A stretch of 10,850 bases of DNA. Source: Acidobacteriota bacterium. Lineage in GTDB: Bacteria; Acidobacteriota; Terriglobia; Acidiferrales; UBA7541. The DNA lies in the NCBI GenBank assembly GCA_003224195.1, contig QHYP01000032.1, positions 1 through 10,850 on the forward strand. Reading direction: 5' to 3'. The notes beneath the pieces were generated by a model. The model searched no databases. It saw only the letters and a program-made list of their open reading frames with translations, and was not told where the DNA came from. The stretch's first letter is position 1. Each line of letters opens with the position of its first letter. Below, piece after piece: positions 1 to 6,886 of the stretch. The translations under genes and the position numbers were made by a program.

Positions 1-148
1 CGTTGACGCCCTTCAAGGCCGCCCCGGACGGGTCGGTCACCGTGCCGGACAGGTCGGCGGTATTAACTTGAGCCATTAACGAGCCGGTTCCCAACACCAC
101 CGCGGCTAGGAACGACATGGCCAATAGGACGCGAAACGTTCGCAGCAT
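1..148 (-). CDS. TonB-dependent receptor with carboxypeptidase-regulatory-like N-terminus (5' part only)
   Basis: Only the first 49 codons are in the window. Residues 1-27 form a signal peptide: a basic start (MLRTFR), a long hydrophobic core, and a likely cut after the Ala-Gln of SLMAQ. The mature start, around residues 28-49, reads VNTADLSGTVTDPSGAALKG, the opening strand of the carboxypeptidase-regulatory-like (CarboxypepD_reg) beta-sandwich. In Acidobacteriota this fold typically begins very large TonB-dependent outer-membrane receptors, so the missing part probably holds a plug and beta-barrel and imports a bulky substrate, often glycan-derived; that substrate class is inference. The ATG at 148-146 is preceded by GGGAGGGATAT, a strong, well-spaced Shine-Dalgarno, which fixes the start. 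A promoter candidate and palindrome lie about 100 bases upstream. A secreted protein that merely carries this fold cannot be excluded. Confidence 0.8.
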   Translation of the reverse strand, partial: MLRTFRVLLAMSFLAAVVLGTGSLMAQVNTADLSGTVTDPSGAALKGVN

Positions 149-226
149 ATATCCCTCCCGGATCTGTTTTAGCGCTCGCCGCACCCCGAGCGGCTATTAG
201 GCTTGCCGGTGTGTTCACCCCAAACC

Positions 227-259
227 CTGTGGAACCCCCTGATATCAGGGCTTCTACAG
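227..259. repeat. 33-bp imperfect palindrome, possible operator
   Basis: The core CCCTGATATCAGGG (237-250) is a perfect 14-bp palindrome. It extends outward: on the minus strand CTGTAGAAGCCCTGAT faces, on the plus strand, CTGTGGAACCCCCTGAT, with two mismatches and one extra C. There is no T-run beside it, so it does not look like an intrinsic terminator. It covers the -10 and predicted start of the receptor promoter candidate, where a repressor would act. Confidence 0.55.
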
Positions 260-279
260 CACCGCACGGCGCATTTCAA
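251..279 (-). promoter_or_regulatory. Candidate sigma-70 promoter of the receptor gene
   Basis: Read on the minus strand, TTGAAA (279-274, 5 of 6 to consensus) is followed after exactly 17 bases by TAGAAG (256-251, 4 of 6). Transcription would begin near 244, giving a leader of about 95 bases before the receptor ATG. The -10 lies inside the palindrome at 227-259. The match was found by eye only. Confidence 0.4.
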
Positions 280-465
280 CAGGAATCTTGGCCGCGCGTG
301 CCACAGGCTCCCAGGCCCGCAACCACCTTGAGTCCTGGCTTGTGAGGAAGACCCAACGGCGCGAGCGAGCCTACCGAAGCGCAAGACTGAAAGGCAAGCG
401 ACACGAGGCGACAAGCTGCAATTTCGCCCTTTGTCGCCACTGCCGTAGAGGAGAGGCTAGACCAG

Positions 466-485
466 CGGCGGGCTCTTGACCGCCG
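466..485 (-). terminator. GC-rich hairpin after the PilZ gene, weak terminator candidate
   Basis: Arms CGGCGG (466-471) and CCGCCG (480-485) enclose an 8-base loop, 26-45 bases past the stop of the HEAT/PilZ gene. No T-tract follows on the minus strand, so it is at best a pause or Rho-linked 3' end. Confidence 0.25.
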
Positions 486-510
486 GAAGGGATGCGATTT
501 GGGAAGGGAT

Positions 511-3204
511 TCAGTCGCGCAGGTGGCGCTGGACCAAGCGGCGGAGCTTTTCGCGGTCCTCGTCCAGCATATGCACGAATTCGATGCCGTTACCGTCCGG
601 GCCGAGGTTGCGGACAACGGCGGTCGAGTGGATTCTACGCAGGCCGGAACGGATTTCGAGCTTGATGGAGTCACCGACGGACAACTTGCGCTTGGATTCC
701 AAATAGGCGCCGCCGAGACTGATGGTCCGGACACGCATGACAGGCGCCGGTGTGCCCTCAATCTGTGCGTTCAGGGGCGATTCGAGCGGGATGCGGGCGT
801 AGCGCCGGTGCACGGCGAACGGCTTGGTTATTTGCTCGAGGGTTTCATAGGCGGCGCGAACGCGGGCGGAAGACGGACGGTTCTCAATCAGGGCCAGAGC
901 TTCCTCCGCGGCGGCGCGGAGACCGGCGGGCTCGGAATAGGAGAGACCATCGCGGCGTTCGGTCAGCTCGTGGAGCAACGCTGCGGCATCGGCGGCCCGC
1001 ATGCGGCCGAGGGCCTCGATCGCTTTAATGCGAACAAATTGATCGCGGAGGCTCTCGTGTTCACCCGCGGCGATCTCGATCAGAAGCGGTACGGCGCTGA
1101 CCTGATTCGCCACGCCAATCTGGTCAATCATCATGGGAACGACCAACGGGTGCGCGTCCGCCAGGATCGCAGAGAAGACAAACGCCACACTTCCGGCGGA
1201 AGCGGCGTTCGCGGCGCGCGCCACTTCCGAAACAGCAAGGTCTTGCAGATTCCATTCCCAGCTTGCCAGGGCGTGAGGCAACGCACGCAGGAGCCGGTCA
1301 TTATCCGCGCCTGCCAGGAGCTTGATCGCCGCGAGGACGCGTTGGCGACGCGCTTCGTATAAGCGAGTTTCAAGGAGACCCAGCGCGGGCGGGCCGATGG
1401 TGCGCAGCAGGCGGGCCATCGGGGAGAGGAGTTCATTGCCGCGCTGCTCGGTCAGAATCAGAGTCAACCGATCAAGCAGCCGCTCCGGGTCGCGTTGCAA
1501 AAGCCGGGGCAGGACGGGATCGAGCGGGCGATTCGCCAGCGCGCCGTCCACAAGGAGAAGCCAGCGGTCCTGCGCGATCAAGCGTTGAGCCAGCGTGGCC
1601 ATGTGCTCGTGCTGAGCGTCGTGTGGGGTGGATTCGAGGCCCAGGAGGATGATTTCGAAGCCGGCGTAATCGGAGCGGAGCATGCAAATCCGCGCCAGCG
1701 TCTCAAGAAACGCGCCCAGAAGCGCGGCAGTTTCCGGGACCGATTCGCCCGAGATGGCTTTCAAGGCGCTGCGGCTTAGTTCCTCGGGCAATTGATTGGG
1801 CCACAGCGATTCGATGATGGGGGTCAACTCGCCGAGTCCGGCGGCGACAACGCGGCGCGCCGAAGGTTTGGCCGCAGGGAGGCAGCGCGAATAGTTCAGA
1901 AGGATATTGCGGGCTTCGCGGCGCGGCGCATCGGCGCCGGCCTCCACAAGCTGGCGGAGCGTCTGTCGCATCACGCTCACGGGTATGCACCAGACATCCG
2001 GGCCGCGAAGAGTGGCCGATCTTTCCCGCGGAGGCAGGTCCGTCCAGAAGCGTTCGATGAGCTGCTCGCGATGGGTTTCGTTGGCCCATTCGACGGCCAG
2101 AGCAGAAAGATGCTGAGAGGAGTGGGGACCGGAATAGCCGCCTGCGGTGACGATGTCCTCGCTCAAGCGCTGGAAGAGGGGGCGAACACCGGTGGGCGCG
2201 AGCGCGCCGGAGCCAAATTCGGCGGTCAGGAATTCAAAGATCAAACATTCCGAGAGGCGAAGCAGATAGGATTGGGGGCGCTCGGCGTCGCGCGGACCAT
2301 GCTGGGAAACGGCGCTAAGGAGCAGGGCGACGCATTCGCGGCTGGCTCCCTCAAGCACGCCGTGGATGCCGCGCGCGGCCTCTTCCGGGCTCAACCCGCG
2401 GGCTACTTCCAGCGGAGGCGTGAGGCGCCCGAGCAAACGGAGCGACGCTGCCATTTCCTCGATCTCCGGCGGACGGATTGGAGTTACATCGGAGGCGTCG
2501 CGCCGCGAGCTTCCTCCGTAAGCCACCAGTGCCCCGATGAGGCTCGTCAAAACGGTGTCCACGTTGCGTTCCGTCTGAGTGTTGACTTCGATCCCTTCCA
2601 CGTGTTGCTCCGCCAACCGAATGGCCCACAAAGCCGCGGCTCTGTCCGGCTCCTCGGATTTTAGCAATGTCGTGTGGACAAGTTGGGCGAACGTGTCCAG
2701 TTCGCCTACATGGAACTTCCTGGCGAACAACAAGGAATGAATTCCGGCACGGCGGAGATCGGCAGCCAGCGCCGTCAGTTCTCCTCGAGGATCAGACAAA
2801 ACGGCCGGCCCGAACTTGGGCACGACAACGCCGCGAGGGTCTAGACAGAGCTCCAAGCCGCTCAGGCTTGCAGCGACCTCACGCAAAGCTTCGTAAGCGA
2901 CGTCGAGGCTTTCCGTGAGGCGTGGATGGTTTTTATGATAGAGACGGGCGGAACGCAGGAGAACTTGTAATGCGCGCAGGGAGCGGAGGAGGTCTGCGTT
3001 GGGAAGCTCCGCGCCGCGCTGGCCGACTACCCGCGGCGGAACGGGCGTGACCACGGGAACGGCGGAAGATACATCGCGGCGGATTGAAACGGCCGGGTTG
3101 CGCCCCTGAAGACGCTCTTCGGCTGACGCGCCGGGCTTCTTAAGTTTGTGCGCCCCACGGACCAAGCCTTTTCCCCCACTTATACGCAGCCAGAGCCCTG
3201 CCAC
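511..3204 (-). CDS. HEAT-repeat-like protein with C-terminal PilZ domain
   Basis: A cytoplasmic protein of up to 897 residues with no signal peptide or membrane helix. The region around residues 67-130 (LLRSLRALQVLLRSARLYHK followed by NHP) begins an all-helical part. Residues about 640-780 look like HEAT repeats: paired amphipathic helices rich in Ala and Leu, such as RIKAIEALGRMRAADAAALL. The PilZ domain spans about 799-890. It shows the RxxxR motif at 800-804 (RRYAR) and the second motif as TISLGG (827-832), with Thr where cyclic-di-GMP binders usually have Asp or Asn; it ends with the typical GIEFVHM strand. A role as a signal-responsive scaffold is inferred, and the target is unknown. 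Start: GTG at 3204 has no clear ribosome site. An in-frame TTG at 3165, 6 bases after GGGGGA, is a fair alternative and would remove 13 residues. It lies downstream of the kinase gene, same strand, about 230 bp away. Confidence 0.85.
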   Translation of the reverse strand: MAGLWLRISGGKGLVRGAHKLKKPGASAEERLQGRNPAVSIRRDVSSAVPVVTPVPPRVVGQRGAELPNADLLRSLRALQVLLRSARLYHKNHPRLTESLDVAYEALREVAASLSGLELCLDPRGVVVPKFGPAVLSDPRGELTALAADLRRAGIHSLLFARKFHVGELDTFAQLVHTTLLKSEEPDRAAALWAIRLAEQHVEGIEVNTQTERNVDTVLTSLIGALVAYGGSSRRDASDVTPIRPPEIEEMAASLRLLGRLTPPLEVARGLSPEEAARGIHGVLEGASRECVALLLSAVSQHGPRDAERPQSYLLRLSECLIFEFLTAEFGSGALAPTGVRPLFQRLSEDIVTAGGYSGPHSSQHLSALAVEWANETHREQLIERFWTDLPPRERSATLRGPDVWCIPVSVMRQTLRQLVEAGADAPRREARNILLNYSRCLPAAKPSARRVVAAGLGELTPIIESLWPNQLPEELSRSALKAISGESVPETAALLGAFLETLARICMLRSDYAGFEIILLGLESTPHDAQHEHMATLAQRLIAQDRWLLLVDGALANRPLDPVLPRLLQRDPERLLDRLTLILTEQRGNELLSPMARLLRTIGPPALGLLETRLYEARRQRVLAAIKLLAGADNDRLLRALPHALASWEWNLQDLAVSEVARAANAASAGSVAFVFSAILADAHPLVVPMMIDQIGVANQVSAVPLLIEIAAGEHESLRDQFVRIKAIEALGRMRAADAAALLHELTERRDGLSYSEPAGLRAAAEEALALIENRPSSARVRAAYETLEQITKPFAVHRRYARIPLESPLNAQIEGTPAPVMRVRTISLGGAYLESKRKLSVGDSIKLEIRSGLRRIHSTAVVRNLGPDGNGIEFVHMLDEDREKLRRLVQRHLRD

Positions 3205-3275
3205 CGAGACCGGTGCGGGACAGGGAGAACAACGCCAAGCTTGCTACCGGCCGAGCAGGGAACACCCAGAAGAGG

Positions 3276-3302
3276 ATTAGAGCACGCGCCCATCCTTATC
3301 AA
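3276..3302 (-). promoter_or_regulatory. Weak promoter candidate for the HEAT/PilZ gene
   Basis: On the minus strand TTGATA (3302-3297, 5 of 6) and TCTAAT (3281-3276, 5 of 6) are separated by only 15 bases, shorter than the preferred 16-18. If used, transcription starts near 3269, 65-105 bases before the possible start codons. Confidence 0.3.
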
Positions 3303-3363
3303 GTTCACCGTAAGCTATTTGTTTTCAGTGGATAATGGCTATGGTCCTGGAACCAACATTCGC

Positions 3364-3388
3364 GAGACGTTACAAATTGTGACGTGTC
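3364..3388. repeat. Dyad-symmetric site between kinase and PilZ genes
   Basis: ACGTTACAAATTGTGACGT (3367-3385) is a 19-bp dyad with one mismatched pair around a central A. After one more mismatch the symmetry continues for two further pairs (3364-3365 with 3387-3388). The near absence of a loop favours a DNA-binding site for a dimeric regulator over an RNA hairpin. It lies about 60 bp upstream of the PilZ-gene promoter candidate and about 50 bp past the kinase stop. The rest of the 3205-3436 gap holds only a weak GGTAG / CTACC stem (3390-3421) just after the kinase gene, without a T-run. Confidence 0.5.
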
Positions 3389-3436
3389 CGGTAGGGGCAT
3401 TCGTACCATATTTGCTCTACCAAAGGTGGCGGAAAG

Positions 3437-5782
3437 TTACTTCATTTTGAGATTTTCGTTGAGGAACGTCGTTTGGCCCTCGTCCACGGCGATCTTCCGA
3501 ACGATCGGCAGAAAACCCTTCAGATTGATTCGGATGTCGTGCAGCCCCGGAGTAATCTGCACACGAGCGGGTGAAGACTTGCCCGTGGGATTGCCATCTA
3601 CGGAAATCTCGGCGCCATCGGGATGAGTGCGCACGTCGACCCAGGAAACGCGGTTTGCGCGAGCCGTCAGCTCGATGTTCAAGGGAGTCAGGCTGTTGTT
3701 CTTGACTTGAACTTGCTCGGCGTAGGGTTCGTAGCCCTCGAGGCGCAGAACGAGGTTGTACTGGCCCGCGGCTAGAGGCAAGGTCACGGGTGTCTGGCCG
3801 GATTGCTTTGCGCCATCGATAAAGACATCGGCGCCGGGCGGCTGAGACGTGATCAGCAAACCCTTGGCGAGCGAATCGAGGTTGATCTTTTGGTCGAGGG
3901 AGTCGCCAGCGCGCACTTGCAGTGCAGTGGTCACGGGCTGAAAGCCGTCTTTGCGAACCTCCAAGTTGTAGCGATCGGGAAGGAGGCCGTTGATGCTGCA
4001 CGGAGTGACGCACTGCTGGCCAGCCTCCCGGCCCGGTGCGCGGAGCGTCGCAGTGGCGCCGAGCACGTCGGTGACGATGTGGATGGCGCCACGGCCAGCC
4101 GGGGGAACGGGATGATCGCCCGCGTCGGAAGGGTTGGAGAGATTCTGAGGCGCGTCGTCGTACTCGATGTCGTCCACGACGCGAACGTCGCCGGGCGCCT
4201 GACGGAGAAAGGCCAGTAATTCGCGGTGTTCGCGCGCACGAAGCTTGCCTGCCAGAGTGAGCGTGTTGCCGGTTCCTTGAATCTTGAGCCGGTTGCCAAT
4301 TCCTTTTTCACGCGCTGCTTCTTCGATGCGGCCCTTGAACTCAGCGGCGGAGGGGCTGAAACTGGATGCAGGCTTTTTGCCGGCGGGCTTTTCAATAGAA
4401 TCAACCGGCGAGGGAGTAGGGGAGGAGAAACCTTCGCCGGCATCCGCAAGACCGGCAGTCGGATCGGGGGAAGTCACATTCGTGTTCGATGAATTCGATG
4501 TGGCATCGGCTGCTGCCGTCGGCGTGGCAGCCGGATTTCGCGTCGCGCCGGCCCTCAGTGCCTGCCTCCTCTGCAGCAAGTCCTGCAGGAAGGGCCGCAA
4601 CCTATATCCGCCGTAACCGATGATGCCGAGGAGAACGAGGGAAAGAAAGACTGTGGCGAAGGTGCTCTTCTTTGGCTCAGGTACAGGAGAGATAGAGCCA
4701 GTGCGGCGGATGCCGGGCGTCTGGCTGGGACTTCCAGCACCCGTGCGAAGCATTTGGCCCAGCCCCACCGTGGACTCCGGCTGTGCCAGACCGCCCATGG
4801 CGACCGGAGCTGACGCGCCGAGTATGACCGTGGATTGCGCGTTGCCGCCGACCGAACGGTAGTTTCGCAGGTCCTCCAGCATTTCACGGCAGGACTGATA
4901 GCGCACCTCGGGGTTCTTCGCGAGGGCTTTAAGGATGATGGAGTTGAGTCCCGGATGTATGGAAGGGTCTATCTGACGAGGTGGAACGGGCTCTTCGTTG
5001 ACGATTTTGTAGATGACCGTGGTGATGTTTTGCCCCGGGAAGGGTTTTTCCCCGGCGACCATTTCATAGAGCATGACGCCGAGCGAGAAAATATCGGAGC
5101 GGCCGTCAACGGGTTTTCCTTTGACTTGCTCCGGCGACATGTAGCTGGGCGTGCCCATAACATGCGCTGTCTGTTGGATGGTGCCGAACTGGAGAATTTT
5201 GGCGGTGCCGAAGTCGGTGACCTTGACGGTATCGTCCGCGGCGAGCATGAGGTTGGCTGGCTTGATGTCCCGATGAACGACGTTGCGCTCGTGGGCGAAC
5301 TGGAGCGCGCTGCAAGTCTGCTCCATGATGCGGAGAACGCGGGAAAGCGGAAAAGATTGATGATCGTCGAGATGCGCCTGGAGGCTCTTGCCCTCGACGA
5401 GTTCCATGGTGATGTAGTAGAGGCCGTCTTCTTCGCCGGCGTCGTAAACCACGACGATGTTGGGGTGGGTCAGAAGGCCGGCGGCGCGGGCTTCGGTCTG
5501 GAAGCGCTGCAAAAGCTCGGGGCGAGAAAGACCGGTGCCTTCTTCACTGAGGCGGATGGTCTTAACGGCTACGGTGCGGCCAATCACCGGGTCTTCCGCT
5601 TTGTACACCACGCCCATGGCGCCGCGGCCGAGTTCGCCGACGATTTCATACCGCCCGGCTTTGGTCAGAGTGGGCATCAGCGGATCAGGCGGAGGAGGGG
5701 ATTCCGGCTGAGCTTTCTCTCGGTGCCGCAACAGAGATTCGAGTGGCCCGACCGTCTGAACCCCGGTCGAGCACACTTCCAC
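3437..5782 (-). CDS. Transmembrane serine/threonine protein kinase with BON-like and PEGA repeats
   Basis: A Hanks-type (PknB-like) kinase of 781 residues. The kinase domain at about 45-305 is complete: glycine loop LGRGAMGVVYKA (51-62), Lys74 in VAVKTI, HRDIKPAN (170-177) with catalytic Asp172, DFG at 190-192, and the GTPSYMSPEQ activation end (210-219). A Ser/Gly/Pro linker leads to one membrane helix at about 374-391. The outer part begins with a Pro/Thr/Ser-rich stretch, then a BON-like segment (about 482-542, with GNTLTLAGKL), then three PEGA repeats (about 566-634, 641-706, 712-780). PEGA domains are linked to envelope or surface-layer contact, so this kinase probably reports an outside state by phosphorylating cytoplasmic proteins; its targets are unknown. 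The GTG at 5782 gives a 35-residue Pro-rich lead. An ATG at 5677 (MPTLTKAGRYEI) matches how I recall related kinases beginning, but lacks a clear ribosome site, so the start is uncertain. Confidence 0.93.
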   Translation of the reverse strand: MEVCSTGVQTVGPLESLLRHREKAQPESPPPPDPLMPTLTKAGRYEIVGELGRGAMGVVYKAEDPVIGRTVAVKTIRLSEEGTGLSRPELLQRFQTEARAAGLLTHPNIVVVYDAGEEDGLYYITMELVEGKSLQAHLDDHQSFPLSRVLRIMEQTCSALQFAHERNVVHRDIKPANLMLAADDTVKVTDFGTAKILQFGTIQQTAHVMGTPSYMSPEQVKGKPVDGRSDIFSLGVMLYEMVAGEKPFPGQNITTVIYKIVNEEPVPPRQIDPSIHPGLNSIILKALAKNPEVRYQSCREMLEDLRNYRSVGGNAQSTVILGASAPVAMGGLAQPESTVGLGQMLRTGAGSPSQTPGIRRTGSISPVPEPKKSTFATVFLSLVLLGIIGYGGYRLRPFLQDLLQRRQALRAGATRNPAATPTAAADATSNSSNTNVTSPDPTAGLADAGEGFSSPTPSPVDSIEKPAGKKPASSFSPSAAEFKGRIEEAAREKGIGNRLKIQGTGNTLTLAGKLRAREHRELLAFLRQAPGDVRVVDDIEYDDAPQNLSNPSDAGDHPVPPAGRGAIHIVTDVLGATATLRAPGREAGQQCVTPCSINGLLPDRYNLEVRKDGFQPVTTALQVRAGDSLDQKINLDSLAKGLLITSQPPGADVFIDGAKQSGQTPVTLPLAAGQYNLVLRLEGYEPYAEQVQVKNNSLTPLNIELTARANRVSWVDVRTHPDGAEISVDGNPTGKSSPARVQITPGLHDIRINLKGFLPIVRKIAVDEGQTTFLNENLKMK

Positions 5783-6092
5783 CCCTCGTTGGCACCTTAC
5801 CCGCTAAACTTCTGAATGGTCAACGCTACGGGGGTACTAGTGTTTCGGAGTCGCCACGTCTGGCTGGCAGGGCGAGGGTCTGATATTGGCTGAGCGGCAT
5901 GACACGACCGGGACCAAGGCGGAAACAAGTGGGGAGAATTTGCCGGTGCGTATCGGATAGATAGAGGAGGGGCATCACCTCTAGATTGATAGTATGGAAG
6001 GACTTATTGGGCTTTCTCAGAAGACATGCAGTGCTGCTATCGGTCAGCCAGTGTCACGGCTGAGGATAGGCGAAGGCGGTGGAGAAGCAGGG
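5783..6092. other. Divergent intergenic region between kinase and oxygenase
   Basis: A 310-bp gap if the oxygenase starts at 6093. On the minus strand TTGACC (5823-5818) and TAAGGT (5799-5794), 18 bases apart, form a weak kinase promoter candidate; the predicted start would fall only a few bases before the GTG at 5782, which would suit a downstream start such as 5677. On the plus strand TAGAGG (5962-5967) pairs with CCTCTA (5978-5983) around a 10-base loop. An upstream in-frame ATG at 5994 could lengthen the oxygenase by 33 codons but has no well-placed ribosome site. I see no other gene. Confidence 0.4.
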
Positions 6093-6812
6093 ATGGAACC
6101 ACTAGGCAATCTGCGCGAACGGATCGCCAGACTTCCCTGGGGCGATGTCCGCGCCAATCTGTGGTCGGTTGGTTACGGGCGAGTGGGGAGGGTGCTTACG
6201 GAAAAGGAGTGCGAGGAGATGCGTAGCCTGTACGGCAAGCCGGAAATGTTCCGGAGCCGGGTGGATATGGAGCGTTACCGGTTCGGGCGCGGGGAATATC
6301 AATATTTCCGCTATCCGCTTCCGATGGAGGTTGCGACTCTCCGCGAATGCCTCTACGGTTTTCTTGCCGACACAGCGAAGGAATGGATGGATGCGCTATC
6401 CCTCCGGAGTGACTTCCCAGGCGACTTGGATGGGTTCCTGAAGAAATGCAAAGCGCAGGAGCAGGTGCGGCCGACGCCGCTTCTTCTGCGCTACAGAGCC
6501 GGCGATTTCAATTGCCTGCACCAGGACGTGTACGGCGAAATTGTGTTTCCGTTTCAGGTGATTTTCTGCCTCAGCCGGCGGGATGTGGAGTTCACGGGCG
6601 GCGAGTTGTTGCTCGTGGAGCAGCGGCCCCGGGCGTAATCGATCGGGCACTCGATTCATCTGGAGCAAGGGGAGGGAGTGGTGATCACGACGCGCTACCG
6701 GCCGGTGAAAGGCTCACGCGGCTTCTACCGGGCGAATTTCCGGCATGGCGTGAGCCGCGTGCTGAGCGGCGAGCGATACACGCTCGGAATCATCTTTCAC
6801 GACGCGGCTTGA
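6093..6812 (+). pseudogene. 2OG-Fe(II) oxygenase (PF09859-like), interrupted by an in-frame stop
   Basis: The 240-codon frame encodes a 2-oxoglutarate and Fe(II)-dependent oxygenase resembling PF09859 (Oxygenase-NA, annotated as acting on damaged nucleic acid; function not firmly shown). Start ATG at 6093 follows GGAG by 8 bases. Visible motifs are the first iron ligands His-x-Asp in CLHQDVYGE, then FTGGELLLVEQRPRA. Codon 182 is TAA (6636-6638). The frame reopens without a shift: LEQGEGVVITTRYRPVKGSR, RANFRHGVSRVLSGERY, TLGIIFHDAA, then TGA at 6810-6812. Family members, as I recall them, read EQRPRxQSR here, so the stop replaces a conserved Gln; one C-to-T change (CAA to TAA) would suffice. 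The 181-residue product would lack the second iron-binding His (likely in RHGVS) and the 2-oxoglutarate-binding Arg. The intact downstream frame means a recent mutation, a sequencing error, or readthrough. It converges with the TolC gene, 74 bp away. Confidence 0.85.
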
Positions 6813-6886
6813 GGGGCGGCGAACGATGCGCGTGGATCCGCTGGCAGCGCGGGGACAAGCGCGAACCTGCGATTCCCGGCGTGAGC

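Larger units (their letters stand above)
149..510. other. Intergenic leader between the PilZ gene and the receptor gene
   Basis: A 362-bp gap between the PilZ-gene stop and the receptor start. I see no convincing gene in it; the short plus-strand frame at 288-479 has no family features and no clear ribosome site. It holds a GC-rich hairpin near the PilZ end, a minus-strand promoter candidate at 251-279, a 33-bp palindrome at 227-259, and a small hairpin at 173-192 (CGCTCG / CGAGCG arms, 8-base loop) in the presumed 5' leader about 24 bases before the receptor ATG. Confidence 0.6.

Noticed and set aside
288..479. Plus-strand 63-codon frame in the receptor leader
   Set aside because: Arg/Ala-rich with no recognisable features, no clear ribosome site, and it overlaps the spacer just upstream of the receptor promoter candidate.
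3390..3421. GGTAGAGC stretch with CTACC arm resembling part of a tRNA
   Set aside because: Only a 5-bp stem forms; there is no acceptor, anticodon or T-arm, so it is not a tRNA. No T-run, so a terminator is also weak.
5994..6092. Upstream in-frame ATG extending the oxygenase by 33 codons
   Set aside because: No spaced Shine-Dalgarno before 5994, while 6093 has GGAG at 8 bases, and the extra residues have no family-like sequence.
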